A stretch of 64,000 nucleotides of DNA, taken from positions 4,340,001 through 4,404,000 of the forward strand of contig NSGV01000001.1 in the NCBI GenBank assembly GCA_002300355.1. Reading direction: 5' to 3'. This document shows positions 52,339 to 60,278 of this stretch, in pieces. Positions within the stretch are counted from its first letter, which is position 1; the number at the start of each line of letters is the position of its first letter. The position numbers and the translations under genes were made by a program. Below the pieces are notes generated by a model that did no database searches, was not told the origin of the DNA, and saw only the letters and a program-made list of their open reading frames with translations. The DNA comes from Streptomyces sp. TLI_235 (GTDB lineage Bacteria; Actinomycetota; Actinomycetes; Streptomycetales; Streptomycetaceae).

Positions 52339-53451
52339 ATGGACAGTCACCAGACCGGCGCCCCCCTCTATGTCGCGGGGTGCGCCTCGTGGCTGCCGCC
52401 CGCCGTCACCGCCGAGCAGGCGGTGGCCGCGGGAGAGGTCGGCGCGCGGGACGCCGCCCGCACCGGAGTGACCTCGGTGACCGTCTCCACCGGCCACAGT
52501 GCACCGGAGATGGCCGCGCTGGCGGCCCGCGTCGCGCTGCGCAGGGCGGACTGCCCGCCGCAGGACGTCGGGCTGGTGCTGCACGCGAGCCTCTACGACC
52601 AGGGGCACGACCTGTGGGCCCCGGCCTCGTACGTGCAGCGCCGGGCGCTCGGCGAACTGCCGGAGCACGCACCGGCGATGGAGGTGAAGCAGGTCTCCAA
52701 CGGCGGCATGGCCTCGCTCGAACTGGCCGCGGCCTACCTGCGGGCCGGCACCGACCGGCCCGCAGCCCTGCTCACCAGCGGCGACGTCTTCTGCCCGCCC
52801 GGCTTCCACCGCTGGACCAGCGATCCGGGCACCGTCTACGCAGACGGCGGCGCGGCCCTGGTGCTCTCCCGGGACGGCGGATTCGCGCGCCTGCTCGGCC
52901 GGTTCAACGTCTCGGAGCCGCGCCTCGAAGGCATGCACCGCGGCGCCGCACCGTTCGCCCCGGCGGAGTCGGGCCTGCGCCGGGTCGTCGATCTCGACAC
53001 CTGCAAGCGGGAGTTCCTCGCCGGGACGGGCCGGGCGGCAGCCGTCGCCTGGGTCGGCGGCGGGCAGCGCCGCGCCCTGGCGGGCAGTCTGGCGTCGCTC
53101 GGCCTGGAGGTCGGCGACATCGCCCGCTTCGTCCTCCCGCACCTCGGCGGACGCCGGCTGGCGGCCACCTACTTCCAGCCCTTCGGCATCGACCCGGAGC
53201 GGTCGACCTGGCCGTGGAGCCGGTCGATCGGCCACCTCGGCGGAGGCGACCAGTTCGCCGGTTTGGCGCACCTGGTGGAGACCAAGCAGGTCGGCGCGGG
53301 CGACCGGGTGGTGCTGGTCGGCGTGGGCGCGGGCTTCTCCTGGTCCTGCGCCGTCCTCGAACTGCTGGCGTGCCCCGACTGGGCCGCCTCCGACACCTGG
53401 CCGGACGAGGCGGAGGACGCCCCCGGGGACGGGGCCGGCACGGGCGGCTGA
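52339..53451 (+). CDS. Ketoacyl synthase III-like starter enzyme with Ser nucleophile (DpsC-like)
   Basis: This 370-residue thiolase-fold KS III has Ser (Ser120, in VKQVSNGGMASLE) at the site of the normal Cys. His299 and Asp304 in SIGHLGGGDQFAG take the place of the usual His/Asn arrangement. These match, with an offset of two, the Ser118, His297 and Asp302 I recall for DpsC, which sets the propionyl starter of daunorubicin. It is divergent from the acyltransferase. ATG 52339 follows GGAGG. Use of a non-acetate starter is inferred. Confidence 0.88.
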   Translation: MDSHQTGAPLYVAGCASWLPPAVTAEQAVAAGEVGARDAARTGVTSVTVSTGHSAPEMAALAARVALRRADCPPQDVGLVLHASLYDQGHDLWAPASYVQRRALGELPEHAPAMEVKQVSNGGMASLELAAAYLRAGTDRPAALLTSGDVFCPPGFHRWTSDPGTVYADGGAALVLSRDGGFARLLGRFNVSEPRLEGMHRGAAPFAPAESGLRRVVDLDTCKREFLAGTGRAAAVAWVGGGQRRALAGSLASLGLEVGDIARFVLPHLGGRRLAATYFQPFGIDPERSTWPWSRSIGHLGGGDQFAGLAHLVETKQVGAGDRVVLVGVGAGFSWSCAVLELLACPDWAASDTWPDEAEDAPGDGAGTGG

Positions 53452-53611
53452 GCACCCGCCGTGGGGCGGTGCCGGCCCGTCCGGCACCGCGGGCACGCCG
53501 ACGTGCCGGACCGCCCCTGTCCCGGGCTGGTCCGGCCGCTGCTGCCCGCCGGCGTCCGCACCGCCGGTGTCACGGCGGTGGGCGCCGCCTCCCGGCGGGC
53601 ATGCGGAACGG

Positions 53612-53637
53612 GACCGCGCCGTGCTTCCGGCGCGGTC
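53612..53637. terminator. Hairpin between KS III and SARP genes
   Basis: A 10-bp stem (53612-53621 with 53628-53637) with a 6-nt loop lies between convergent genes, just past the SARP stop. A weaker 8-bp hairpin sits at 53559-53580. Confidence 0.6.
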
Positions 53638-53647
53638 GCGGCATCGG

Positions 53648-54475
53648 TCAGGAAGCGACCGCGTGCCCGGCGAAGCGGTCCAACAGCAGGGTGCGGCTGC
53701 GCCGTTCGGCGTCCAGGGCGGGGTCCGAGACGATGATCGCCTGGTGGAGCCGGTACATCCTGGGCGAGGGCTCCAGGCCGAGCTCGTCGATGAAACGGCT
53801 CCGCAGCCGCTGGTACACGTCCAGGGCGTGCGGTTTGCGGCCGGAGCGGTAGAGCGCCAGCATCAGCTGGGCGTGCAGGTTCTCGTGCAGCGGGAACTCG
53901 CCCACGAGAGATGTGAGTTCGCTGATCAGCTCGTGGTGGCGGCCGAGTCTGAGGTCCGCCTCGATCCGCTGCTCGAGCGCGACGATACGGCCCTCCTGCA
54001 GGCGTAACGCCTCGACTTCGAGGAGCGGGCCCAACTGGACGTCGCAGAGCGCCGGCCCGCGCCACAGGGCGAGGGCGGCCCGCAGGGTCGACGAGGCCTG
54101 CTCGTCCTCCCCGCGGGAGAGCGCCTGCCGGCCCTCCGTGCAGAGCCGGTCGAAGGTGTGCAGGTCGAGCCCGCCGTTGCTGCGCAGCTGGTAGCCGCCC
54201 GGGCAGGTGACGAGCTGGGACTTCGCGGCGGCCATCGAGCCGCCGGCGGCCTGCATCAGCTGCTTGCGCAGCAGCAGGATGTAGGTCTGGATCGTGGTGG
54301 ACGCGCTGGTCGGCGCGTCCTCTCCCCACAACTCCCGCTTGAGCGCGGAGGACGGGACGATCCGGTTGGTGTGCAGTACGAGCAGTGTCAGGACCTTGCG
54401 CGGCTTGGGAGCGGTCGGTGCGACGGGTATTCCGTTGAGCTCCACCTCAAGCGGTCCAAGGACGCGAGCAATCAC
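53648..54475 (-). CDS. SARP-family pathway-specific activator
   Basis: This 275-residue protein has the SARP layout: an OmpR-like winged helix (residues about 1-95: KPRKVLTLLVLHTNRIVPSS, then ASTTIQTYILLLRKQL) and a bacterial transcriptional activation domain (residues about 100-245: FDRLCTEGRQALSRG, then HENLHAQLMLALYRSGR). GTG 54475. It is divergent from the minimal PKS. It is the only recognised regulator in the cluster and the natural ligand for the 11-bp heptamer arrays. Confidence 0.93.
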   Translation of the reverse strand: MIARVLGPLEVELNGIPVAPTAPKPRKVLTLLVLHTNRIVPSSALKRELWGEDAPTSASTTIQTYILLLRKQLMQAAGGSMAAAKSQLVTCPGGYQLRSNGGLDLHTFDRLCTEGRQALSRGEDEQASSTLRAALALWRGPALCDVQLGPLLEVEALRLQEGRIVALEQRIEADLRLGRHHELISELTSLVGEFPLHENLHAQLMLALYRSGRKPHALDVYQRLRSRFIDELGLEPSPRMYRLHQAIIVSDPALDAERRSRTLLLDRFAGHAVAS

Positions 54476-54975
54476 AGGACATCCTTTGCTAGGAATTCAC
54501 CGCTGAACAACGCTCGCACGTGGGATCTGAAATCACCGGCGTGGGCGGTGACCGTGCAGATAAACATACCCAGGCGAACCAATTTTCCCCCTTGGCTCTC
54601 CAACATCGACGACTTCGCCATCAATCGCGGAAAGTCGCTGCCGACCGCCTCATTGCGGCAGCAATTTGACTCGCAGTCAGGACGCTATAGCACGACCGCG
54701 CGGACTGTCCAGAGTAACAATCGTGCAGCCCTGCGGGCGGCCGGGTAAAAGACTTGGTAAAAAGGCCTGCTCGTGGCCGTTTCATTTGCTAAGCAATCCA
54801 TCCCCATCACCGCGGGTGACCGCGTCGCATCGCAGCGTGCAAGTTCGCACGTGCGGGACCTCTAGGCGGCTTCAAGGGTTCCTGTAGCACCGGCCGAGAT
54901 TCTCGACCTGTACAGGCAGGGGGAGCTCCGGACGACTCGCGCTCCACAGACCCGCGTTCCGCCGAGGAGTGGCCA
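54476..54975. promoter_or_regulatory. 500-bp AT-richer divergent regulatory region (SARP / minimal PKS)
   Basis: No gene is visible. Base composition is clearly lower in GC than the neighbours. Plus-strand TCTAGGC (54861) and TCAAGGG (54872) are 11 bp apart, a candidate SARP box for the KS-alpha operon, with a possible -10 near 54885. GGTAAAA is repeated at 54744 and 54756, and an 11-bp palindrome TTGCTAAGCAA lies near 54787. The region probably controls both the SARP gene and the minimal PKS. Confidence 0.55.
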
Positions 54976-56244
54976 ATGAATCGAAGAGTAGTCGTGACCG
55001 GAATAGGTGTAATGGCGCCCGGGGGTTCGGGGACGGCGGCATTCTGGGACCTGATCTCGTCCGGCCGCACCGCCACCCGGCCAATAACCGCGTTCGACGC
55101 CACGGGGTACCGCTCCAGGATCGCCGCCGAATGCGACTTCGATCCCGCTGTGCACGGGCTCACGCCGCGCGAGGTTCGGCGGATGGACCGTGCGGCGCAG
55201 TTGGCGACGGTCGCCGCACGTGAGGCGCTGCAGGACAGTGGAATTTCGGCCGCCGGCGTCCAGCCGCACCGGATCGGAGTCTCGCTCGGCAGCGCGGTCG
55301 GCTGCAGTGTGAGCCTCGAGGAGGAGTACGCAATTGTGAGCGATTCCGGCCGAAAATGGCTGGTCGACCACGCGTATACCTCACCCCATCTTTTCGGCCA
55401 TTTCGTCCCCGGTTCGCTGGCCGCCGAGGTGGCCTGGGCGAGCGGGGCCGAGGGGCCGGCCGCCGTCATCAGCGACGGCTGCACCTCGGGGCTGGACGCC
55501 CTGGGCCACGCCGCGGACCTCGTCCGGGAGGGCACCGTCGACGTGGTGCTGGCCGGCGGGACGGACGCCCCGATCAGCCCGATCACGGTCGCCTGCTTCG
55601 ACGCGATCAAGGCGACGACACCGCGCAACGACGACCCCGAGCACGCCTCCCGGCCCTTCGACAGGACCAGGAACGGCTTCGTGCTCGCCGAGGGCTCCGC
55701 GGTCATGGTGCTGGAGGAGTACGAGCACGCCCGACGCCGCGGTGCACGGATCTACGCCGAGTTCGCCGGTTTCGGGACACGCAGCAACGCGTACCACATG
55801 ACCGGTCTGCGCGCCGACGGGCGGGAGATGGCCGAGGCGATCCGCATCGCGCTGAACGAGGGCCGGGTGGCTCCCGAGGACATCGGCTACGTGAACGCGC
55901 ACGGCTCCGGCACCAAGCAGAACGACCGCCACGAGACCGCAGCGGTCAAGCTCTCGCTCGGCGAGCACGCCCGGCGGACCCCGATGAGCTCCATCAAGTC
56001 GATGGTCGGGCACTCGCTCGGCGCCATCGGCGCCATCGAGGTCGCGGCCTGCGTCCTGGCCATGCAGCACGACCTGCTGCCCCCGACGGCCAACCTGCAC
56101 GAGCCGGACCCGGAGTGCGACCTCGACTACATCCCGCTGAAGGCCCGGGAGAAGCGGGTCGACGCCGTGCTGAGCATCGGCAGCGGCTTCGGCGGCTTCC
56201 AGAGCGCCGTCGTGCTCACCCGACCGGAGAGGACCGCGGCATGA
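54976..56244 (+). CDS. Type II PKS ketosynthase alpha subunit
   Basis: This 422-residue protein is the chain-extending partner of the KS/CLF heterodimer. The active-site Cys169 (AVISDGCTSGLDALG) is at the canonical position. The histidines are in NAHGSGTKQND and SMVGHSLGAIG, and the end has IGSGFGGFQSAVVL. ATG 54976 follows GAGGAG. The stop overlaps the CLF start by 4 bp. Confidence 0.97.
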   Translation: MNRRVVVTGIGVMAPGGSGTAAFWDLISSGRTATRPITAFDATGYRSRIAAECDFDPAVHGLTPREVRRMDRAAQLATVAAREALQDSGISAAGVQPHRIGVSLGSAVGCSVSLEEEYAIVSDSGRKWLVDHAYTSPHLFGHFVPGSLAAEVAWASGAEGPAAVISDGCTSGLDALGHAADLVREGTVDVVLAGGTDAPISPITVACFDAIKATTPRNDDPEHASRPFDRTRNGFVLAEGSAVMVLEEYEHARRRGARIYAEFAGFGTRSNAYHMTGLRADGREMAEAIRIALNEGRVAPEDIGYVNAHGSGTKQNDRHETAAVKLSLGEHARRTPMSSIKSMVGHSLGAIGAIEVAACVLAMQHDLLPPTANLHEPDPECDLDYIPLKAREKRVDAVLSIGSGFGGFQSAVVLTRPERTAA

Positions 56245-57344
56245 CCGGGACGACCGTGGTGACCGGCCTGGGCGTGATCGCCCCCAACGGCGTCGGCACC
56301 GAGGCATACTGGGCCGCGCTGCTGCGCGGCGAGAGCGGGATCCGGCCGGTCGAGCGCTTCGACGCCTCCGGCTACCCCACCCGGCTGGCCGGCGAGATCC
56401 CGGAGAAGGCCTTCTCGGCCGGCGACCACCTGCCCAAGCGGCTGCTCCCACAGACCGACCGGGTGACCCGGATGGCCCTGGCCGCCGCGGACTGGGCGCT
56501 GGCGGACGCCGCCGTGGACCCGGCCGAACTGCCGGACTTCGCGATGGGCGTGGCGACCGCCAACTCGGCCGGCGGGTACGAATTCGGCCAGCGCGAGCTG
56601 CAGAACCTGTGGGGGTCCGGCCCGGAGTTCGTCAGCGCCTACCAGTCCTTCGCCTGGTTCTACGCGGTGAACACCGGTCAGATCTCCATCCGCAACGGCC
56701 TGCGCGGCCCGAGCGCCGCCGTGGTCGCCGAACAGGCCGGCGGCCTCGACGCCCTCGGCCACGCCCGACGCTCGATCCGCAAGGGCACCGCGCTCATGGT
56801 CAGCGGCGCGATGGACAGCTCGCTCTGCCCGTGGGGCTGGATCGCCCACCAGTCCACCGGACTGCTCAGCACCCGCAACGACCCCGACCTGGCCTACCTG
56901 CCCTTCTCCGAGCTGGCCTGCGGCCACCTGCCCGGCGAGGGCGGCGCCATCCTCGTCCTGGAGGACGCCGGGCAGGCCCGTGAGCGGATCGCCCGGGGCG
57001 CCGCCGCGCGGGTCTACGGCGAGATCGCCGGCTACGCCGCGACCTTCGACCCGCCGCCGGACTCCGGCCGCCCGGACACCCTCCGGCGCGCCGCCGAACT
57101 CGCCCTGGCGGACGCGGGCGTGGAGCCCGCGGAGGTCGACGTGGTCTTCGCCGACGCCGCCGGAAGCCCGGACGCGGACGGGGCCGAGGCGCGGACCCTG
57201 CGCGAGCTCTTCGGCGAGCACGCCGTCCCGGTCGCCGCGCCGAAGGCCGCCACCGGCCGGCTCGGCTCCGGCGGCGCCGCGCTCGACGTCGCCACCGCCC
57301 TGCTGAGCCTGCGCGACCAGGTCGTCCCCCGGCCGGGCCGGTGA
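56241..57344 (+). CDS. Type II PKS chain-length factor (KS-beta), frameshifted near its C-terminus
   Basis: The open frame gives 367 residues; family members have about 405-415. Gln165 (VVAEQAGGLDALGHA) replaces the active Cys, as in true CLFs. The frame ends in VVPRPGR just after the conserved ATGRLGSGGAALDVATALLS. The missing C-terminus (IDLVVGAPRPARLRTALVLA, then RGHGGFNSALVL) lies in the next frame at 57341-57478. One extra C in the five-C run at 57326-57330 would restore one 412-residue protein. It is either a sequencing error or a real lesion. Confidence 0.9.
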   Translation: MTGTTVVTGLGVIAPNGVGTEAYWAALLRGESGIRPVERFDASGYPTRLAGEIPEKAFSAGDHLPKRLLPQTDRVTRMALAAADWALADAAVDPAELPDFAMGVATANSAGGYEFGQRELQNLWGSGPEFVSAYQSFAWFYAVNTGQISIRNGLRGPSAAVVAEQAGGLDALGHARRSIRKGTALMVSGAMDSSLCPWGWIAHQSTGLLSTRNDPDLAYLPFSELACGHLPGEGGAILVLEDAGQARERIARGAAARVYGEIAGYAATFDPPPDSGRPDTLRRAAELALADAGVEPAEVDVVFADAAGSPDADGAEARTLRELFGEHAVPVAAPKAATGRLGSGGAALDVATALLSLRDQVVPRPGR

Positions 57345-57478
57345 CCGCAGCCGCCGACCGGCACGGCATCGACCTGGTGGTCGGCGCGCCCCGCCCCGCA
57401 CGGCTGCGCACCGCGCTGGTGCTGGCGCGCGGCCACGGCGGCTTCAACAGCGCCCTCGTACTCCGGACGCCCGCGTGA
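57341..57478 (+). pseudogene. C-terminal CLF fragment in the shifted frame
   Basis: This 45-residue frame begins at a GTG that overlaps the CLF stop (GTGA). It encodes the final strand and helix of the thiolase fold, including the hallmark GHGGFNSALVL. It could be translated by coupling to the upstream frame, but more likely belongs to one CLF gene interrupted by a 1-nt deletion. Confidence 0.85.
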
Positions 57479-57539
57479 CGCGGCCGTCCGGCACCGCCGG
57501 CGCCTGCCGCCCGGCACCACCGACGAACGGAGTGAAGCC

Positions 57540-57824
57540 ATGAGTGAGGCCGTGAAGGAACCGCTGACCCTGGAGGACCTCGTCGCGATCCTGCGCCAGA
57601 GCGCGGGCGAGGACGAGGAGGTCGACCTGGGCGGCGACATCGCCGACGTCCCGTTCACCGACCTCGGCTACGACTCGCTGGCCCTGCTGGAGACGGCCGG
57701 CCGGGTCCAGCGGGAGCACGGGATCGTCCTGGACGACGAGGCCATGGCCGCGGCCGAGACCCCGCGGCTCTTCCTGGCCGCCGTCAACGAGGTGCTGTGC
57801 GGCACCGCGACGAACGCCGGCTGA
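57540..57824 (+). CDS. Acyl carrier protein of the type II PKS
   Basis: This 94-residue acidic helical ACP has its phosphopantetheine site at Ser46 in DLGYDSLALLE. It follows the CLF and completes the minimal PKS. It carries the growing chain and is the expected target of the Sfp-type transferase. The next gene, the azoreductase, starts 150 bp downstream. Confidence 0.95.
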   Translation: MSEAVKEPLTLEDLVAILRQSAGEDEEVDLGGDIADVPFTDLGYDSLALLETAGRVQREHGIVLDDEAMAAAETPRLFLAAVNEVLCGTATNAG

Positions 57825-57974
57825 CCGCGTCCGGGGACGGGCCCTCGACGTCGAGCGAGCTGCGGTGGTGCCGCCCGGAGCGGCACCACCGCACCCCGCG
57901 CGACCATGACATGTTCCGGCTGGAATAATTGACGGCGCCTCAACTCCTGTACGAACCACGACACTGAAGGCCTG

Positions 57975-58628
57975 ATGTCCTACCTTCTCCACATCGACTC
58001 CTCGGCCATGAACACCGGCTCCGTCTCCCGCGAGGTGGCCGAGACCTTCCTCGCCACCTGGCAGAAGGAGCACCCCGAGGGCCGCGTGGTCCACCGCGAC
58101 CTCGGGGCCGCGCCGGTGCCGCACCTGACCGCCGACGGGATCGCCGCCCGCTTCGCCGACCCGGCCGCCCGCACCCCCGCCCAGGCCGAGGCCATGGAGC
58201 TGCAGGAGGAGCTGCTCGAGGAACTCCTCGGTGCCGGCGCCTACCTGTTCACCGTCCCGATGTACAACATGTCGGTCCCCTCGACCTTCAAAGCGTGGCT
58301 CGACCAGATCATGATCCCGGGCCGCACCCTCGGGGACCCGAAGACCGTGCCGACCGCCGGCCGCCCCGCGGTCGTCGTCGCCAGCCGCGGCGGCGCCTAC
58401 GGCGAGGGCACCCCGCGCGCGGGCTGGGACCACGTGGTGCCCTTCCTGACCACCGCGCTCGCCGACGCGCTCGGCATGGACGTCGAGTTCGTCGTCCCCG
58501 AGCTGACCATGGCCCACCGCAACCCGGCGATGGCCGAGCTGCGCCCGGCGGCGGAGGCCTCGCGCACCCGCGCGCACCAGGAGGCCGACCTGCACGCGCA
58601 GAGGATCGCGGCACGCCTGCTCGTCTGA
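57975..58628 (+). CDS. FMN-dependent NADH-azoreductase-type flavoprotein
   Basis: This 217-residue flavodoxin-like protein has an N-terminal HIDSSAMNTGSVSREVA loop for FMN phosphate, FTVPMYNMSVPSTFKAWLDQ and ASRGGAYGEG, all hallmarks of AzoR/quinone reductases. In a polyketide cluster it may reduce a quinone or supply reduced FMN. It is probably the last cluster gene and ends at a 17-bp hairpin. Confidence 0.85.
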   Translation: MSYLLHIDSSAMNTGSVSREVAETFLATWQKEHPEGRVVHRDLGAAPVPHLTADGIAARFADPAARTPAQAEAMELQEELLEELLGAGAYLFTVPMYNMSVPSTFKAWLDQIMIPGRTLGDPKTVPTAGRPAVVVASRGGAYGEGTPRAGWDHVVPFLTTALADALGMDVEFVVPELTMAHRNPAMAELRPAAEASRTRAHQEADLHAQRIAARLLV

Positions 58629-58634
58629 CCGGCG

Positions 58635-58670
58635 ACCGGCGTCCCGGGCGGTGCCGCCCGGGACGCCGGT
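58635..58670. terminator. Strong terminator at the right edge of the cluster
   Basis: A perfect 17-bp inverted repeat (58635-58651 with 58654-58670) lies between the convergent azoreductase and SerB-like genes. Confidence 0.88.
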
Positions 58671-58687
58671 CGGGCGGAGGCCGTGCC

Positions 58688-59698
58688 TCAGGCCGTGCGG
58701 CGGCGCCGGTGGACGGCCAGCGCGGCGGCGGTGGCGCCCGCCGCGACCCCGAGCCCGGCGGCCGCCGGCAGACCGACCTTGGCCGCCTTGCGGCCGGTGC
58801 GGAAGTCGCGGACCCGCCAGCCGTGCGTCCGGGCGTGCCGGCGCAGCGAGGTGTCCGGGTTCACCACGTACGGGTGGCCGACCAGGCTCAGCATCGGGAT
58901 GTCGTTGGCGGAGTCGCTGAACGCCGCGCAGCGGGAGAGGTCCAGCTGCTCGCGCCGGGCCAGCGCCTGCACCGCCGCCGCCTTGGCCGGGCCGTGCAGC
59001 AGACCGCCGACCAGCCGGCCGGTGTACTCGCCGTCCGAGGTCTCCGCGACGGTGGCCAGGGCGCCCGTCATGCCCAGCCGGCGTGCGATGATCCGGGCGA
59101 TCTCCTGCGGCGCCGCGGTGACCAGCCAGACCCGCTGCCCGGCGTCCAGGTGCATCTGCACCAGCGCCCTGGTGCCCGGCCAGACCTTGTCCGCGATGAC
59201 CTCTTCGAAGATCTCCTCGCAGATCTGCTCCAGTTCGGCCGTCCGCTTGCCGGCCACCAGGCCGAGCGCGGTGTCCTGGGCGTCCGCGATGTGCGCCGGG
59301 TCCTCCGAGCCGTGCAGCCGGAACCAGGCCTGCTGCCAGACGAAGCGGGCGACGTCGCGGCGGGTGAAGAAGCGCCGCCGGTACAGGCCGACGCCGAGGT
59401 AGAACATCGCGGCGCCGCGCAGGATCGTGTTGTCGCAGTCGAAGAACGCGGCCGCCCGCGCGTCACCGGGCGTCGGGGTGTGGTCCTCGGACGGCGCCTT
59501 CCTGGCCCGCGCGGCCTTCTCCGCCTTCTCCGTCGTCACGGCCGGCCCGGTGCCCGTTGCGCTCCCCGCCGCGCCGTTGCGCTCCGCGGCGACGGCGAGC
59601 AGGTCGGCCTCGGCCGCGTCGGCGGCGGCCTCGCCCGCCAGCGCGGTCCGCTCGTCGGGGGAACGCCTTGCGAGGTGGAGCCTTCGTAGCGCGGCCAT
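58688..59698 (-). CDS. HAD-IB family phosphatase (SerB-like)
   Basis: This 336-residue protein has about 80 Ala/Glu-rich N-terminal residues, then the HAD core: AAFFDCDNTILRGAA (DxDxT-type motif I), WLVTAAPQEIARIIA (motif II), LLHGPAKAAAV and AFSDSANDIPMLSLVG (motifs III and IV). The C-terminus has one hydrophobic stretch ending in RRRR. It corresponds in order to mycobacterial serB1 (Rv0505c), the first conserved gene right of the insert. Confidence 0.88.
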   Translation of the reverse strand: MAALRRLHLARRSPDERTALAGEAAADAAEADLLAVAAERNGAAGSATGTGPAVTTEKAEKAARARKAPSEDHTPTPGDARAAAFFDCDNTILRGAAMFYLGVGLYRRRFFTRRDVARFVWQQAWFRLHGSEDPAHIADAQDTALGLVAGKRTAELEQICEEIFEEVIADKVWPGTRALVQMHLDAGQRVWLVTAAPQEIARIIARRLGMTGALATVAETSDGEYTGRLVGGLLHGPAKAAAVQALARREQLDLSRCAAFSDSANDIPMLSLVGHPYVVNPDTSLRRHARTHGWRVRDFRTGRKAAKVGLPAAAGLGVAAGATAAALAVHRRRRTA

Positions 59699-59808
59699 GG
59701 ACCGAGCATAGCCAGGGCGGGGCGGTGTTCCCGTGACGCCCGCGTGCAGGAGCCGTTAACGGTGTGCATCGGCGCCGTGACCCGCGCCGGGGGGCGCACA
59801 ATGGCCGG

Positions 59809-60084
59809 GTGAGCCTGCTGCGACGCGACAAGAACAAGAAGCCCGCCGACCGGGTCGTCACCCTGATCGGCAAGCCCGGCTGCCATCTCTGCGACGACGC
59901 CCGCACCGTGCTCGTCCGGGTCACCGGCGAGCTCGGCGCCGCCTTCGAGGAGAAGGACATCACCCAGGACGAGGCGCTGTACCGCGAGTACGCCGAGCAG
60001 ATCCCGGTCACCCTGATCGACGGCCGCCAGCACGACTTCTGGCGGGTCGACGAGCGCCGCCTGCGCGCCGCCCTCGGCGCCTGA
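59809..60084 (+). CDS. Glutaredoxin-family protein
   Basis: This 91-residue thioredoxin-fold protein has the redox motif GKPGCHLCDDAR and the cis-Pro in EQIPVTLIDG. GTG 59809 is preceded by CACAAT about 6 nt upstream, indicating a leaderless transcript. It matches Rv0508 by position before rex/hemA. A perfect 32-bp palindrome follows. Confidence 0.88.
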   Translation: MSLLRRDKNKKPADRVVTLIGKPGCHLCDDARTVLVRVTGELGAAFEEKDITQDEALYREYAEQIPVTLIDGRQHDFWRVDERRLRAALGA

Positions 60085-60134
60085 CCCGCCTGCCGCCGGC
60101 CGCCGCCGGACCCCGTCGACCGCCGCCATGCCCA

Positions 60135-60166
60135 CCGCCACCCCCGCCGATCGGCGGGGGTGGCGG
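60135..60166 (+). terminator. Perfect 32-bp palindrome after the glutaredoxin gene
   Basis: Arms 60135-60150 and 60151-60166 are exact reverse complements with GATC at the centre, 50 bp after the stop. It would form a long hairpin and likely terminates transcription. Confidence 0.75.
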
Positions 60167-60278
60167 ACCGAATCGTTGCCGACCCGATAGAGATCACCCG
60201 CCGAATCGGTGAATTCGTCGGCTTACGATCGAGCCTGTTTCGTGTCCGCCGGGGGCCGCAGGCGAAGGAGAGAGCGCG

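Larger units (their letters stand above)
29389..58628. other. Type II polyketide (anthracyclinone/angucyclinone-like) biosynthetic cluster
   Basis: This is about 29 kb with six main transcription units arranged around divergent promoters that carry SARP-type heptamer repeats. It contains minimal PKS, starter-unit, cyclisation, oxidation, reduction, methylation, precursor, activation, export and regulatory genes. It lacks deoxysugar and glycosyltransferase genes. It separates two blocks of conserved core genes (to bldN on the left, from the SerB-like gene on the right). No integrase or transposase is seen at either edge. Confidence 0.85.

Noticed and set aside
57341..57478. Independent small gene after the CLF
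   Set aside because: Its product is exactly the missing CLF C-terminus, so it is a frameshifted fragment and not a separate gene.
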